Below are positions 36,073 through 45,918 of a DNA stretch of 64,000 nucleotides, in pieces. The notes below the pieces were generated by a model, which saw only the letters and a program-made list of their open reading frames with translations, was not told the origin of the DNA and did no database searches. Within the stretch, counting starts at the first letter, position 1, and each line of letters opens with the position of its first letter. Origin of the DNA: Sulfitobacter sp. (GTDB lineage: Bacteria > Pseudomonadota > Alphaproteobacteria > Rhodobacterales > Rhodobacteraceae); NCBI GenBank assembly GCA_029252045.1, contig JAQXCD010000022.1, positions 86,663 to 150,662 on the forward strand, read 5' to 3'. Position numbers and translations under genes: made by a program.

Positions 36073-36765
36073 ATGGGCGATTCTTCATATGGACAATTGG
36101 TGCAGCTGGATGCGGCGCGTGGTGTGGTGGATGTGCCTGCGCCCGATGTGTCGCAAGGGGTGCTCAAGGATGCATTGTCAGCCAAACCGTTCGATGCGGC
36201 GGTGACGGCGTTTGTGCTGGCTTGTCTGCCGCGCACGGCGGCACCTGTGCTCTGGGTGCAGGACCGCGCTTCGCGGTTGGAGAACGGGCGGGTCTATGGG
36301 CCTGCATTGAGGGGGGTGACCCTGTTACGCGTAGACGTCAGCAATGCGCGCGACGTTCTGTGGGCGATGGAGGAAGGGGCCGCGTGCAGTGGTCTGGCGG
36401 CTGTGGTGGGCGAGGTGCACGGCGCCCCGCCGGTGCTGGATTTCACTGCGACCAAACGGCTGGCGCTGCGGGCCGAGACATCGGGTGTGCCTGTCTGGCT
36501 GATCCGGTCTGGCGCTGTGGAGGGGTTGAGTGCGGCGCGCGAGCGTTGGCGCATCGGCGCGCTGCCGTCGCAGAGGCATCCGCACAATGGGGCAGCTCCG
36601 GGTGCGCCTGTTTGGGAGGCCGAGCTGTTTCGCGCACGCGGGCGCAGTCCCGGTGTCTGGGCGGTGCAGTATGACGGAGGCAAGAGTAGTCTCCGTTTTC
36701 TGCCCCGATCTGGCGATGGACCGCTGGAAGCGGATCACAGCCGCGCAACGCACGCTGCCGGATGA
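36073..36765 (+). CDS. imuA: ImuA, SOS mutagenesis accessory protein
   Basis: A 230-residue RecA-like protein that works with ImuB and DnaE2 in damage-induced mutagenesis. Middle segments such as DVLWAMEEGAACSGLAAVV and TKRLALRAETSGVPVWLIR match the ImuA/SulA-like family. The start at 36073 is preferred because GGAGGG is 7 bases upstream; ATG codons at 36058 and 36070 are too near it. The end overlaps imuB by 95 bases, an unusually long overlap that suggests tight co-translation. Confidence 0.82.
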   Translation: MGDSSYGQLVQLDAARGVVDVPAPDVSQGVLKDALSAKPFDAAVTAFVLACLPRTAAPVLWVQDRASRLENGRVYGPALRGVTLLRVDVSNARDVLWAMEEGAACSGLAAVVGEVHGAPPVLDFTATKRLALRAETSGVPVWLIRSGAVEGLSAARERWRIGALPSQRHPHNGAAPGAPVWEAELFRARGRSPGVWAVQYDGGKSSLRFLPRSGDGPLEADHSRATHAAG

Positions 36766-38200
36766 GGCACTGCCGGTGGTGTTGGCTGCGGCGGGGCGCC
36801 ACGGGCCGGTGGTGCATGCGGTGAATGCGGCTGGCATGGCGCGCGGAATTATGGCTGGCGCACGGGTGGTTGATGTACAGGCGATCCACCCTGATCTGCA
36901 TGTCGAGCAGGCGGATATCGAGGGCGACCGCGCACTGTTGGAGCGGTTGGCGCTTTGGGCGCGGCGCTGGTGCCCTTGGACGGTGGCGGAAGCGGACGGG
37001 ATACTGATGGACGTGCGCGGTGCGGCGCACCTGTTTGGTGGCGAGGCGCAGATGCTGCGCGACATCCACAGGCGGTTTGCGATGCAAGGGCTGCGCGTGC
37101 GGCTGGCGCTGGCGCCCACACGCGGTGCGGCACAGATGCTGGCACGGTTCGGGCCGCAGGGGGTGATGTGTAGCGCCGGGGATGTGGGGCAGATGTTGGC
37201 GCCGCTGCCGGTCGTGGCGCTGCGGTTGCCGCAAGACACGGTGCGGTTGCTGGAGCGGTTAGGGCTCAAGACCGTTGGCGCGCTGGCAGAGGTGCCGCGC
37301 ACGGGGCTGATGCGGCGGTTTGCGGGGATGGCAGGGGCGGCGCATCCGCTGGTGCTGTTGGACCGCGCGCTGGGGCGCAGTGCCGATCCGCTGGATGCAC
37401 CGCGAGAAGCGCTGCGGCTGATTGCGCGGGTGCGCATGGCAGAGCCTGTGATGGACCCTGTGCCGTGGCTGGACGGGCTGGCCGAGGATCTGGCGGCGCA
37501 ATTGGCACAGGCGGGGCAGGGCGCGCGGCGCTTGCGGATGACTGTTTACCGCGTGGATGGCGAGTGGCGGTTCCGTGATGTGGCCACGGCCAGCGCCAGT
37601 CGGGATGCGTTGCATTTTGTGCGGTTGGTTGCGGACAAGCTGGAGGGATTGGACGCGGGTTTCGGCTTTGACCTGATGACGCTGGAGGCGGCACGGATGG
37701 AGCCGCTGGCCCTGCGTCAGGTGCGGCTGGATGGGGTGCGGGATGCTGCGGCTGATGTGGCCGCATTGCTGGACCGGCTGACGGCAAAGCTGGGACCGGA
37801 CAAGGTGACGTGGTCTGCGTGGGTGCAAAGCCACCGTCCCGAGCGGGTGGAAGGCCGGATGCCCGTGCTGGCGGGCGGGACCGCCCAGATGCCCGAATTG
37901 ATGCGGGAGCGGCCCTTGCGCCTGTTTGATCCGCCCGAGGAGGTTGTGGTCCTTTATGCGGTGCCCGAAGGGCCGCCTGCGCGGTTCTCATGGCGGCGGG
38001 TGGCGTTTTTGATGACGCGTTTCGAGGGGCCGGAGCGGATTGCCCCCGAATGGTGGCGCGACCGCAGCGGTACACGTCTGCGCGACTATTATAAGGTCGA
38101 GGTGACGGACGGGCGGCGGTTCTGGCTGTTTCGGGAGGGGATTGTGGGGGACGCGCGGGGCGGTGATCCGCGCTGGTTTGTGCAGGGGGTGTTCGGGTGA
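36671..38200 (+). CDS. imuB: ImuB, inactive Y-family polymerase-like protein
   Basis: The 509-residue protein has the Y-family fold but the catalytic acidic motifs are changed. Where active enzymes have SIDEA-type sequence, this has AEADGILMD, and the first motif reads VFCPDLAMDRW. Such ImuB proteins act as a hub, joining the beta clamp, ImuA and DnaE2. A clamp-binding-like PLRLF occurs at about residue 417. The start at 36671 lies within imuA. The gene is part of an SOS operon headed by the LexA box at 36040. Confidence 0.88.
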   Translation: MTEARVVSVFCPDLAMDRWKRITAAQRTLPDEALPVVLAAAGRHGPVVHAVNAAGMARGIMAGARVVDVQAIHPDLHVEQADIEGDRALLERLALWARRWCPWTVAEADGILMDVRGAAHLFGGEAQMLRDIHRRFAMQGLRVRLALAPTRGAAQMLARFGPQGVMCSAGDVGQMLAPLPVVALRLPQDTVRLLERLGLKTVGALAEVPRTGLMRRFAGMAGAAHPLVLLDRALGRSADPLDAPREALRLIARVRMAEPVMDPVPWLDGLAEDLAAQLAQAGQGARRLRMTVYRVDGEWRFRDVATASASRDALHFVRLVADKLEGLDAGFGFDLMTLEAARMEPLALRQVRLDGVRDAAADVAALLDRLTAKLGPDKVTWSAWVQSHRPERVEGRMPVLAGGTAQMPELMRERPLRLFDPPEEVVVLYAVPEGPPARFSWRRVAFLMTRFEGPERIAPEWWRDRSGTRLRDYYKVEVTDGRRFWLFREGIVGDARGGDPRWFVQGVFG

Positions 38201-38270
38201 CGACGCGCGCGTGCCGCGACGCCCCGCCCACCCTCCCGCAGAGCGTTAGAGACTGTTTTTAAGGTGCAAT

Positions 38271-41200
38271 ATGCCACAGCAGGAAGGATTCAAGCGTCGC
38301 TCTCTTGAGGCGGATAATCCGTTTCAGGCCAACCCGCCCGCACCCTATGTGGAGCTGGGACTGGCTTCGTGTTTCTCGTTTCTGCGTGCGGCGTCGGATG
38401 CTGTCGATCTGGCGGTGACGGCGAATATGCTGGGTTATGACGCCATAGGTGTGGCGGATCACAACACGTTGGCGGGGGTGGTCCGGCTGCATGTCGAGGC
38501 GCGCACGGCCAAGGTGCGTCCCTTGATCGGGGCGCGTCTGGTGCTGTTGTGCGGGACACAGTTGCTGGCCTATCCGCGTGACCGCGATGCCTATGCGCGG
38601 CTGAGTACGTTGCTGTCGAAGGGAAAGATGGCGGATGTGGAAGGGGGGTGGCAGCTGAAGGGCGAGACGCATCTGACGCTGGAGATGGTGGCGGACCTGA
38701 GCGAGGGTGTGCAGCTGATTGTGATGCCGCCCGATAATCTGGATGTGTTCGAGGCGGGGCTGGCGCGTTTGTGCCGTGCCTTGCCGACGTTGCGGCATGT
38801 CGGGGCGGCGTACCTGTATCGCGGGGATGATGTGGCGCGGATTGGCCGTCTGGACAGCATCGCGCGCCGCCACGGGCTGGGGATACTGGCGACAAATGAC
38901 GTGCTGTATCACCACCCTGCGCGGCGCCCCTTGCAGGATGTGATGACCTGTATCCGCCATGGCAAAACCATTGAGACGGCCGGTTTTTTACTGGAGGCAA
39001 ATGCCGAGCGCTATCTCAAGCCGCCCGCCGAGATGTGCCGCCTGTTTGCGCCATGGCCCCATGCGATTGCGGCGACACGGGCAGTGGCGGATGCCTGCGG
39101 CTTCAGTCTGGATGATCTGAAGTACGAGTACCCGCACGAGATTGTACCGCAGGGGCGCACAGCTATGGAGGAGTTGGAGCGGCTGACATGGGCGGGGGCA
39201 GAGTGGCGGTATCCGCAGGGCGTGACCGACCGCGTGCGCGGGATCATCGAAAAGGAATTCGATCTGATCCGGCGCAAGGAAATCGCGCGCTACTTCCTGA
39301 CGATCAACGACATCGTGCGTTTTGCCCGCAATGACGCCAGCCCGCCGATCCTGTGTCAGGGGCGCGGATCGGCTGCGAATTCGGTGGTGTGTTTTTGTCT
39401 GGGCATCACGGCGGTGGACCCCGAGGAGCATGACGTATTGTTCGAGCGTTTCCTGAGCGAGGAGCGGGACGAGCCGCCCGACATCGACGTGGATTTCGAG
39501 CATGAGCGGCGTGAAGAGGTGATCCAGTATATGTACGCCAAATACGGGCGGGAACGCGCAGGGCTCTGTGCGACTGTGATCCACTATCGCCCGCGCAGTG
39601 CCATCCGTGAGGTGGGCAAGGCGATGGGGCTAAGCGAGGATGTGACCAGCAAGCTTGCCAGCACGGTTTGGGGCAGTTTCGAGGGGCAGATGGGCGATGA
39701 GCGGGTGCGCGATGCGGGGATGGACCTGTCCGACCCGTACCTGCGCCGCGTGATTGCCATTGCACGGCAAATGACCGGCATGCCGCGGCATCTGTCACAG
39801 CATGTGGGCGGGTTCATCCTGACGGAGCGGCCGCTGACGGAAATGGTGCCGATTGGAAATGGCGCGATGCCCGAGCGGAGTTTCATCGAGTGGGACAAGG
39901 ACGACATCGACGCGCTGGGCATCTTCAAGGTGGATATTCTGGCGCTTGGGATGCTGACCTGTATTGCGAAAGTGTTCGACCTGATGGAGGCGCACTATGG
40001 CGTGCGGCATGATCTGGCGTCTGTGCCCAGTGATGATGAGGACACCTATGACATGTTGTGTGCGGGCGACTCATTGGGCGTGTTTCAGGTGGAAAGCCGG
40101 GCGCAAATGGCGATGTTGCCCAAGCTGCGGCCACGCAAGTTTTATGATCTGGTGATCGAGGTTGCGATTGTGCGGCCCGGCCCTATTCAGGGGGATATGG
40201 TGCATCCGTATTTGCGCCGCCGTCAGGGGCTGGAGGGGGTGTCCTACCCCGCGCCGGGGCCGGAGCATCCGCAGGACGAGCTGCTGAAGATATTGGGCCG
40301 GACGCTGGGCGTGCCGATCTTTCAGGAGCAGGCGATGAAGATTGCCATTGATGCCGCAAGGTTCAGCCCGAAGGAGGCGAACGAGTTGCGTAAGGCGATG
40401 GCTACGTTCCGCTCGCGCGGGACAATCGAGACATTGCAGAACAAGATGGTGGGCCGGATGACCGAGCGTGGCTATGACGCGGAGTTTGCACAGCGCTGTT
40501 TCAACCAGATCAAAGGCTTTGGTGATTACGGCTTTCCCGAGAGCCATGCGGCGAGTTTTGCCAAGCTGGTTTATGTGTCCAGCTGGATGAAGTGCCACTA
40601 TCCGGCGGCCTTTGCCTGCGGGCTGCTGAACAGTCAGCCGATGGGGTTTTATGCGCCTGCGCAGATTGTGCGCGATGCCCGTGAACATGGCGTGGAGGTG
40701 CGCGGTGTGGATGTGAATTATTCCGATTGGGACTGCACGTTAGAGCCTGATAACAAGGGGTTTGCCCTGCGATTGGGGTTGCGGCAGGTGGACGGGATGC
40801 AGCGCGTTGCGGCATTTCGGATCATGGGTGCGCGCGATGCGCCGTTTGTGGATGTGGCAGACCTCAAGGCGCGGGCAAAGCTGGATCGTGGGATGATGGG
40901 GAAACTGGCAGCGGCGGATGCGTTCCGTTCGTGCGGGATAGACCGGCGACAGGCCTTGTGGCAGGCGCAAGGGGTGCGCGATGCGCCCGCGCTTGCGCTG
41001 TTCGAGCATGCGCAGGCCGCGGGCGAGGGGCCGGAGCCGGAGGTGGTCCTGCCCGCAATGGCGCAGGCGGAGCATGTGGTGGCCGATTACCAGACGCTGC
41101 GGCTGTCGCTCAAGGCGCATCCGATGAGTTTCTTCCGCAGTTCCTTGAAGGCGCAGGGATTTGCCAGCACCCACAACCTGATCCACATGGGCCACGGGCA

Positions 41201-41585
41201 GCGGGTATCGCTGGCGGGGCTGGTGTTGGTGCGGCAAAAGCCGGGCAGTGCCAAGGGCGTGTGTTTCATCACGCTGGAGGATGAGGACGGTGTGGCCAAT
41301 CTGGTGATCTGGCCCAAGCTATTCGAGCAGTATCGCGCCCTGATCATGGCCGCGCGGCTGTTGGTGGTGCAGGGCCGTGTGCAGACGGACGGGCGGGTGA
41401 TCCATGTGGTGGCGGAAAGGTTGGAGGATAAGACCGCGCGGCTGGATACACTGGCGGACGGGCGTGTGCCAGCAACCAACGTGCGGGGGGATCATATGAA
41501 CCATCCGTTGCCCGCGCAGGTAGGCGGGGGGCGCAAGCATCCGCGTGATGTGCGGGTGATCCCGAAATCTCGTGATTTTCACTGA
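38271..41585 (+). CDS. dnaE2: Error-prone DNA polymerase DnaE2
   Basis: The 1,104-residue C-family polymerase has a PHP domain at the start (YVELGLASCFSFLRAASDAV; IGVADHNTLAG), the catalytic aspartates in PPDIDVDFEHERREEV and FKVDILALGML, and a C-terminal OB fold (VSLAGLVLVRQKPGSAKGV). It copies across lesions in SOS mutagenesis together with ImuA and ImuB. It starts 70 bp after imuB with AAGGTG as ribosome site. The length and order imuA-imuB-dnaE2 are those of known alphaproteobacterial cassettes. Confidence 0.95.
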   Translation: MPQQEGFKRRSLEADNPFQANPPAPYVELGLASCFSFLRAASDAVDLAVTANMLGYDAIGVADHNTLAGVVRLHVEARTAKVRPLIGARLVLLCGTQLLAYPRDRDAYARLSTLLSKGKMADVEGGWQLKGETHLTLEMVADLSEGVQLIVMPPDNLDVFEAGLARLCRALPTLRHVGAAYLYRGDDVARIGRLDSIARRHGLGILATNDVLYHHPARRPLQDVMTCIRHGKTIETAGFLLEANAERYLKPPAEMCRLFAPWPHAIAATRAVADACGFSLDDLKYEYPHEIVPQGRTAMEELERLTWAGAEWRYPQGVTDRVRGIIEKEFDLIRRKEIARYFLTINDIVRFARNDASPPILCQGRGSAANSVVCFCLGITAVDPEEHDVLFERFLSEERDEPPDIDVDFEHERREEVIQYMYAKYGRERAGLCATVIHYRPRSAIREVGKAMGLSEDVTSKLASTVWGSFEGQMGDERVRDAGMDLSDPYLRRVIAIARQMTGMPRHLSQHVGGFILTERPLTEMVPIGNGAMPERSFIEWDKDDIDALGIFKVDILALGMLTCIAKVFDLMEAHYGVRHDLASVPSDDEDTYDMLCAGDSLGVFQVESRAQMAMLPKLRPRKFYDLVIEVAIVRPGPIQGDMVHPYLRRRQGLEGVSYPAPGPEHPQDELLKILGRTLGVPIFQEQAMKIAIDAARFSPKEANELRKAMATFRSRGTIETLQNKMVGRMTERGYDAEFAQRCFNQIKGFGDYGFPESHAASFAKLVYVSSWMKCHYPAAFACGLLNSQPMGFYAPAQIVRDAREHGVEVRGVDVNYSDWDCTLEPDNKGFALRLGLRQVDGMQRVAAFRIMGARDAPFVDVADLKARAKLDRGMMGKLAAADAFRSCGIDRRQALWQAQGVRDAPALALFEHAQAAGEGPEPEVVLPAMAQAEHVVADYQTLRLSLKAHPMSFFRSSLKAQGFASTHNLIHMGHGQRVSLAGLVLVRQKPGSAKGVCFITLEDEDGVANLVIWPKLFEQYRALIMAARLLVVQGRVQTDGRVIHVVAERLEDKTARLDTLADGRVPATNVRGDHMNHPLPAQVGGGRKHPRDVRVIPKSRDFH

Positions 41586-41630
41586 CGGAATGCTGGGGTA
41601 AGGTGCATCGAAACAGACGAAGGCCATAGC

Positions 41631-43127
41631 ATGCAGAACCCGCTTTATGATACGATGTTTGCCCCCCACACAGGTAAGGCTACGCCCTTTTTGCACCTCC
41701 CTGATGGTGAGGTGATCACCCACGAAGCCTTTATCGGGCGGGCGGCGCAGCTGGCCCATGCGCTGGTGGCATTTGGTGTGCAGACGGGTGACCGTGTGGC
41801 GGTGCAGGTTGAAAAATGCCCCGATATGCTGGCGCTCTATGCGGCTTGTGCACAGCTGGGGGCGATCTTCCTGCCGTTGAATACCGCTTACACAGCTGCC
41901 GAGCTGGCGTATTTCGTCGGCGACAGTGGTGCCCGTTTGCTGGTTGGTGATCCGGCGCGTGCGCAGGAACTGGCGGAGGTGGCTGCGGCCTGTGATGCGG
42001 GATTTGCCACGTTGGACGCAAACGGCGGGACGTTGGCAGAGCGTGCGGATGCGCAGGCCGTGACCTTCGAGACGGTTGCGCGCAGCGAGGATGATCTGGC
42101 GGCGTTTCTTTATACATCGGGTACGACGGGCCGCTCCAAAGGTGCGATGCTGAGCCAGAAAAACCTGATCAGTAATGCGGCGACGCTGACGGAGCTGTGG
42201 CAGTTCACGGATGCTGATGTGCTGTTGCACGCCTTGCCGATCTTTCACACGCACGGCCTGTTTGTGGCGACAAACGTGATGCTGATGGCGGGCGGGGCAA
42301 TGGTGTTTATGCCCAAGCTGGACGTCGACCAGTTGATCACATGGATGCCGCGCGCCACGGCGATGATGGGGGTGCCGACCTTCTACACCCGTCTTCTGGA
42401 TGATGTGCGGTTTGATCGTGAAATGGCGGCGGGCATGCGGTTGTTCATCTCCGGTTCTGCCCCGTTGCTGGCGGACACGCACATCGCATTCGAGGCGCGG
42501 ACGGGCCACCGGATTCTTGAGCGTTATGGTATGACGGAAACGAATATGAACACTTCCAATCCTTACGGCGGGGATCGGCGCGCAGGCACAGTGGGGCTGC
42601 CGCTGCCGGATGTGGAGCTGCGCGTGGCGGATGCCAGCGGCACGGAACTGCCGCGCGGCGAGACGGGTGTGGTCGAGGTGCGCGGGCCGAATGTGTTTCA
42701 GGGCTATTGGAACATGCCGGAAAAGACGGCGGAAGACATGCGCGCAGACGGGTTTTTCATCACCGGTGATCTGGGTGTGCAGGACGCTGAGGGTTACGTC
42801 ACAATCGTCGGGCGCGGCAAAGATCTGATCATTTCGGGCGGGTACAACATATACCCCAAAGAGCTGGAGCTGCTGCTGGATGCACAGGACGGCGTTTTGG
42901 AGAGTGCCGTGATTGGGGTGCCCCATGCCGATCTGGGGGAGGTGCCTCTGGCTGTGCTGGTGCCGCAGCCGGGCGCGGAGATTAATCTGGAGGCGGTGAA
43001 GACCGCGGTGGGTGCAGCACTGGCGCGGTTCAAGCAGCCGCGCGAATACCGTGTGCTGGAGGCGTTGCCGCGCAATACAATGGGCAAGGTCCAGAAGGTG
43101 GCCTTGCGGGCGGAGTTCGGGGAATGA
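41631..43127 (+). CDS. matB: Malonyl-CoA synthetase (acyl-CoA ligase family)
   Basis: A 498-residue ANL-superfamily ligase. The phosphate loop is YTSGTTGRSKGAM, with the downstream ERYGMTETNMNTSNPYGGDR, TGDLG and catalytic lysine near NTMGKVQK. The MTETNMNTSNP motif is that of MatB, which makes malonyl-CoA from malonate. The substrate could be another short dicarboxylate such as methylmalonate. Its stop overlaps the start of the glycerate kinase gene by ATGA, so they form an operon. Confidence 0.86.
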   Translation: MQNPLYDTMFAPHTGKATPFLHLPDGEVITHEAFIGRAAQLAHALVAFGVQTGDRVAVQVEKCPDMLALYAACAQLGAIFLPLNTAYTAAELAYFVGDSGARLLVGDPARAQELAEVAAACDAGFATLDANGGTLAERADAQAVTFETVARSEDDLAAFLYTSGTTGRSKGAMLSQKNLISNAATLTELWQFTDADVLLHALPIFHTHGLFVATNVMLMAGGAMVFMPKLDVDQLITWMPRATAMMGVPTFYTRLLDDVRFDREMAAGMRLFISGSAPLLADTHIAFEARTGHRILERYGMTETNMNTSNPYGGDRRAGTVGLPLPDVELRVADASGTELPRGETGVVEVRGPNVFQGYWNMPEKTAEDMRADGFFITGDLGVQDAEGYVTIVGRGKDLIISGGYNIYPKELELLLDAQDGVLESAVIGVPHADLGEVPLAVLVPQPGAEINLEAVKTAVGAALARFKQPREYRVLEALPRNTMGKVQKVALRAEFGE

Positions 43128-44383
43128 TTGATTCAACCAAGCAGGCATTTTTGACAAAGTTGTTCGAGGCGGCGGTAATTGCGGCAGATGCCAAGGCAGC
43201 CCTTGCCCCGCATCTGCCCGCGCGGCCCAAGGGGCGCACGGTTGTGGTGGGGGCGGGGAAAGGGGCGGCACAACTGGCTGCCGCGTTTGAAGAGCTGTGG
43301 GCCGCGCCGCTGGAGGGTGTTGTGGTCACCCGCTACGGCTATGCCTGCCCGACACAGCACATCCGTGTGATGGAGGCGGCGCATCCGGTGCCGGACGCTG
43401 CGGGGCTTGCTGCTACGGCTGCGCTGTTCGATGCGGTGTCCGGTCTGGGGCCTGATGATTTGGTCGTGGCCCTGATCTGTGGCGGGGGCTCGGCACTGCT
43501 CCCTTGCCCGCCTGAGGGGCTGATGCTGGCGGATGAACAGGCGTTGAACGAGGTGCTGCTGGCCTCGGGTGCGCCGATTGGTGTGATGAACGCGATCCGC
43601 AAACATGCGAGCGGGATCAAAGGCGGGCGTTTGGCAGCGGCAGCGCATCCGGCGCGGGTGGTGAGCCTGATTGTCTCGGATGTGCCGGGCGACAATCCGG
43701 CACAGGTGGCATCCGGCCCCACAGTACCTGATTCTGTCACGCTGGAGGACGCACAGGCGATGATTGCGGCGCGGGGGCTGGAGTTGCCCGCGCAAGTGAT
43801 GGCACGGTTGCAGCCTGCGCCCTTGCCGGATGATCCGGTGTTTGACGGCAACGAGGTTCACGTCATTGCCTCTGCACGTCTGTCACTGGAAGCGGCGGCG
43901 CGGGTGGCAGAGGCGGCGGGTGTGCCTGCGGTGATTCTGTCAGACGCGATCGAGGGTGAGGCGGAAGTGATTGGCCAGATGCACGCGGCGATAGCCCACG
44001 AAGTTGTCGCACAGGGGCGGCCCTTCAAGGCGCCGGTTGTGATTCTGTCGGGCGGAGAGACGACGGTGACCCTGCGCCACAAAGACGGGCGCGGCGGGCG
44101 CAACACGGCGTTTCTGCTGGGGTTTGCACAGGCGATTGACGGTATTGCAGGTATCACCGCGCTGGCGGCAGATACGGACGGCGTCGACGGGTCAGAGGAT
44201 AACGCGGGTGCTTTTGCAGACGGAGGCACAGCGGCGCAGATGCGGGTGGCGGGTGTTGATCCTGCGGATGCGCAGCGGCGCAATGATGCCTGGGGGGCGT
44301 TTGACGCGGCAGGCACGATATTCCGACCCGGCCCTACAGGCACAAACGTGAATGATTTTCGGGCGATATTGATCGAAGGATAG
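43124..44383 (+). CDS. Glycerate 2-kinase (MOFRL family)
   Basis: The 419-residue protein belongs to the GckA/TtuD group. It has an N-terminal nucleotide-binding domain (TVVVGAGKGAAQLAAA; ALICGGGSALLPCP) and a C-terminal MOFRL domain (VILSGGETTVT; GRGGRNTAFLLGFA). It phosphorylates D-glycerate to 2-phosphoglycerate, feeding glycolysis. Older annotation calls such proteins hydroxypyruvate reductase. It is co-transcribed with matB, but no direct metabolic link is evident. Confidence 0.86.
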   Translation: MIDSTKQAFLTKLFEAAVIAADAKAALAPHLPARPKGRTVVVGAGKGAAQLAAAFEELWAAPLEGVVVTRYGYACPTQHIRVMEAAHPVPDAAGLAATAALFDAVSGLGPDDLVVALICGGGSALLPCPPEGLMLADEQALNEVLLASGAPIGVMNAIRKHASGIKGGRLAAAAHPARVVSLIVSDVPGDNPAQVASGPTVPDSVTLEDAQAMIAARGLELPAQVMARLQPAPLPDDPVFDGNEVHVIASARLSLEAAARVAEAAGVPAVILSDAIEGEAEVIGQMHAAIAHEVVAQGRPFKAPVVILSGGETTVTLRHKDGRGGRNTAFLLGFAQAIDGIAGITALAADTDGVDGSEDNAGAFADGGTAAQMRVAGVDPADAQRRNDAWGAFDAAGTIFRPGPTGTNVNDFRAILIEG

Positions 44384-44518
44384 ACAAACAAGCGTGCGGT
44401 GCTGTCGTCGTCAACCTGTTGTTGCCTAGGTGCGCTTTTTCCTTCTGGTCCCTTTCGTGCTCTTTGCTTTGCAAAGACACTGTCGGGACGAGGCGTTTTA
44501 TATTTTGTAAAAAGCGCT

Positions 44519-44594
44519 TGGTGGAGCATAGCGGGATCGAACCGCTGACCTCCTGCATGCCATGCAGGCGCTCTCCCAGCTGAGCTAATGCCCC
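44519..44594 (-). tRNA. tRNA-Ala(GGC)
   Basis: Seen on the minus strand as GGGGCATTAGCTCAGCTGGG at the 5' end, anticodon arm CCTGC-ATGGCAT-GCAGG with anticodon GGC, GGTTCGATCC in the T arm, and ATGCTCC-A-CCA at the 3' end. CCA is encoded. The acceptor stem pairs with one G-U. Alanine is assigned from anticodon GGC; total length is 76 bases. Confidence 0.97.
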
Positions 44595-44731
44595 AAAACA
44601 CGCAAGCGTGGTTGGTATCCCGTGAGGGACCTGAGTTTGGCCTCCTGCGAGGCCGATCGTAATGTGCCGTGTATTAGGCACCCGCGACGGCGGGATCAAG
44701 CGAAAAACGCACGCCCCGCCGTCAGAGTTGT

Positions 44732-45058
44732 TTAGTCGTCGTCGTTTGCTGCAACGTCCGCGATTTCTTCGAGCGGAACTGTATCGTCTTCGTCTTCGTC
44801 GTCGTCCAGCAGATCATCGTCCAGATCTACGTCAACATCATCGTCATCTACCAGATCATCATCATCGACGACCTCCGATGCTTTTGCTTTTGCTGTCGCT
44901 GCATCTTCCGCGTCAGCGGCGATCATGCGGGACTTGGAAATGTCGATTTCCACGACCTCGCCCGTGTAGGGGCTGATGATCGGGGTTTTGTTCAGGTCAT
45001 AGAAACGCTTGCCCGTGGTGGGGCACAGGCGCTTGGTTCCCCATTCTTCGTTGGGCAT
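44732..45058 (-). CDS. Acidic FYDLN-domain protein (TIGR02300 family)
   Basis: The 108-residue product begins EEWGTKRLCPTTGKRFYDLN, the conserved head of the family, with KTPIISPYTGEVVE. The second half is almost entirely Asp and Glu (about 27 acidic residues in the last 45), probably disordered. The function is unknown; the family is alphaproteobacterial. It sits between a tRNA gene and a peptidase gene in opposite orientation. Confidence 0.85.
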   Translation of the reverse strand: MPNEEWGTKRLCPTTGKRFYDLNKTPIISPYTGEVVEIDISKSRMIAADAEDAATAKAKASEVVDDDDLVDDDDVDVDLDDDLLDDDEDEDDTVPLEEIADVAANDDD

Positions 45059-45166
45059 GTATTTCCCCTTTTTTTTGGTGTTGTGTCTAGATGATTCAGG
45101 GGAATTGCCATATGCAAGGCATGCTGTCCAGCCCTAAGCCATTTGTCCCCACCCCGAGAGCCCCGC

Positions 45167-45853
45167 ATGTCCGACCCGCATTTGCCCGGAGATCCTCCGA
45201 TTCCCCTGATCTTGCGGCGTTCGGCGCAGGCCAGACGCATTTCTCTGCGGATCAGCCAGTTGGATGGGCGGGTGACGTTAACCATGCCAAAACGGTTAGC
45301 CGAGCGCGAGGCGTTGGATTTTGCGCGCAGCAAGGAAGGCTGGATTCGCCAGCATCTGGAGGCGCGGGGCGATGATGTGGTGGTTGGCGACGGCGTCGAG
45401 ATTCCTTTGGGCGGCAAGATGTACTGCGTGCAGGCAAGCAAAAGCAAACGCGTCCAGATCACACCTGAGGGGATTTTTGTGCCCGGCCCGTCCGAGCGAA
45501 TGGGCAAGCGGCTGGCAGCCCATCTGAAAGAAATCGCCCGTGACCGGCTGGCAGGTGCCAGCGACGATTATGCCGCACTGCTTGGGCGTAAGTATACGCG
45601 GCTGAGCCTACGGGATACCCGCTCGCGCTGGGGGTCGTGTACGTCTGATGGCAGTCTGATGTATTCATGGCGTCTGGTGATGGCGCCGCCCGAGGTGCTG
45701 GATTATGTCGCGGCCCATGAGGTGGCGCATCTGGCTGAAATGAACCATTCGGCGGCGTTCTGGGATGGGGTGACGCGGATTTACGGCGACTATGCGCAGG
45801 CGCGTGGCTGGCTTCGCAAGCATGGCAGCACGTTGCACCGCTATAAATTCTAG
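45167..45853 (+). CDS. YgjP-type metallopeptidase (DUF45/SprT-like)
   Basis: The 228-residue protein has the zinc site HEVAHLAEMNHS preceded by SRWGSCTSDGSLMYSWRL, the hallmark of the YgjP/M48-like family. The catalytic glutamate and both histidines are present. The physiological substrate is unknown. The start at 45167 is chosen because the TTG at 45143 lies in poor context. It is on its own, divergent from the acidic protein gene. Confidence 0.85.
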   Translation: MSDPHLPGDPPIPLILRRSAQARRISLRISQLDGRVTLTMPKRLAEREALDFARSKEGWIRQHLEARGDDVVVGDGVEIPLGGKMYCVQASKSKRVQITPEGIFVPGPSERMGKRLAAHLKEIARDRLAGASDDYAALLGRKYTRLSLRDTRSRWGSCTSDGSLMYSWRLVMAPPEVLDYVAAHEVAHLAEMNHSAAFWDGVTRIYGDYAQARGWLRKHGSTLHRYKF

Positions 45854-45918
45854 CAGTATACGGGGGGCTGCCTTGCGGAGTTGCTTGACGGAATGCCTTT
45901 TTGTGATCACAGAAAGGC

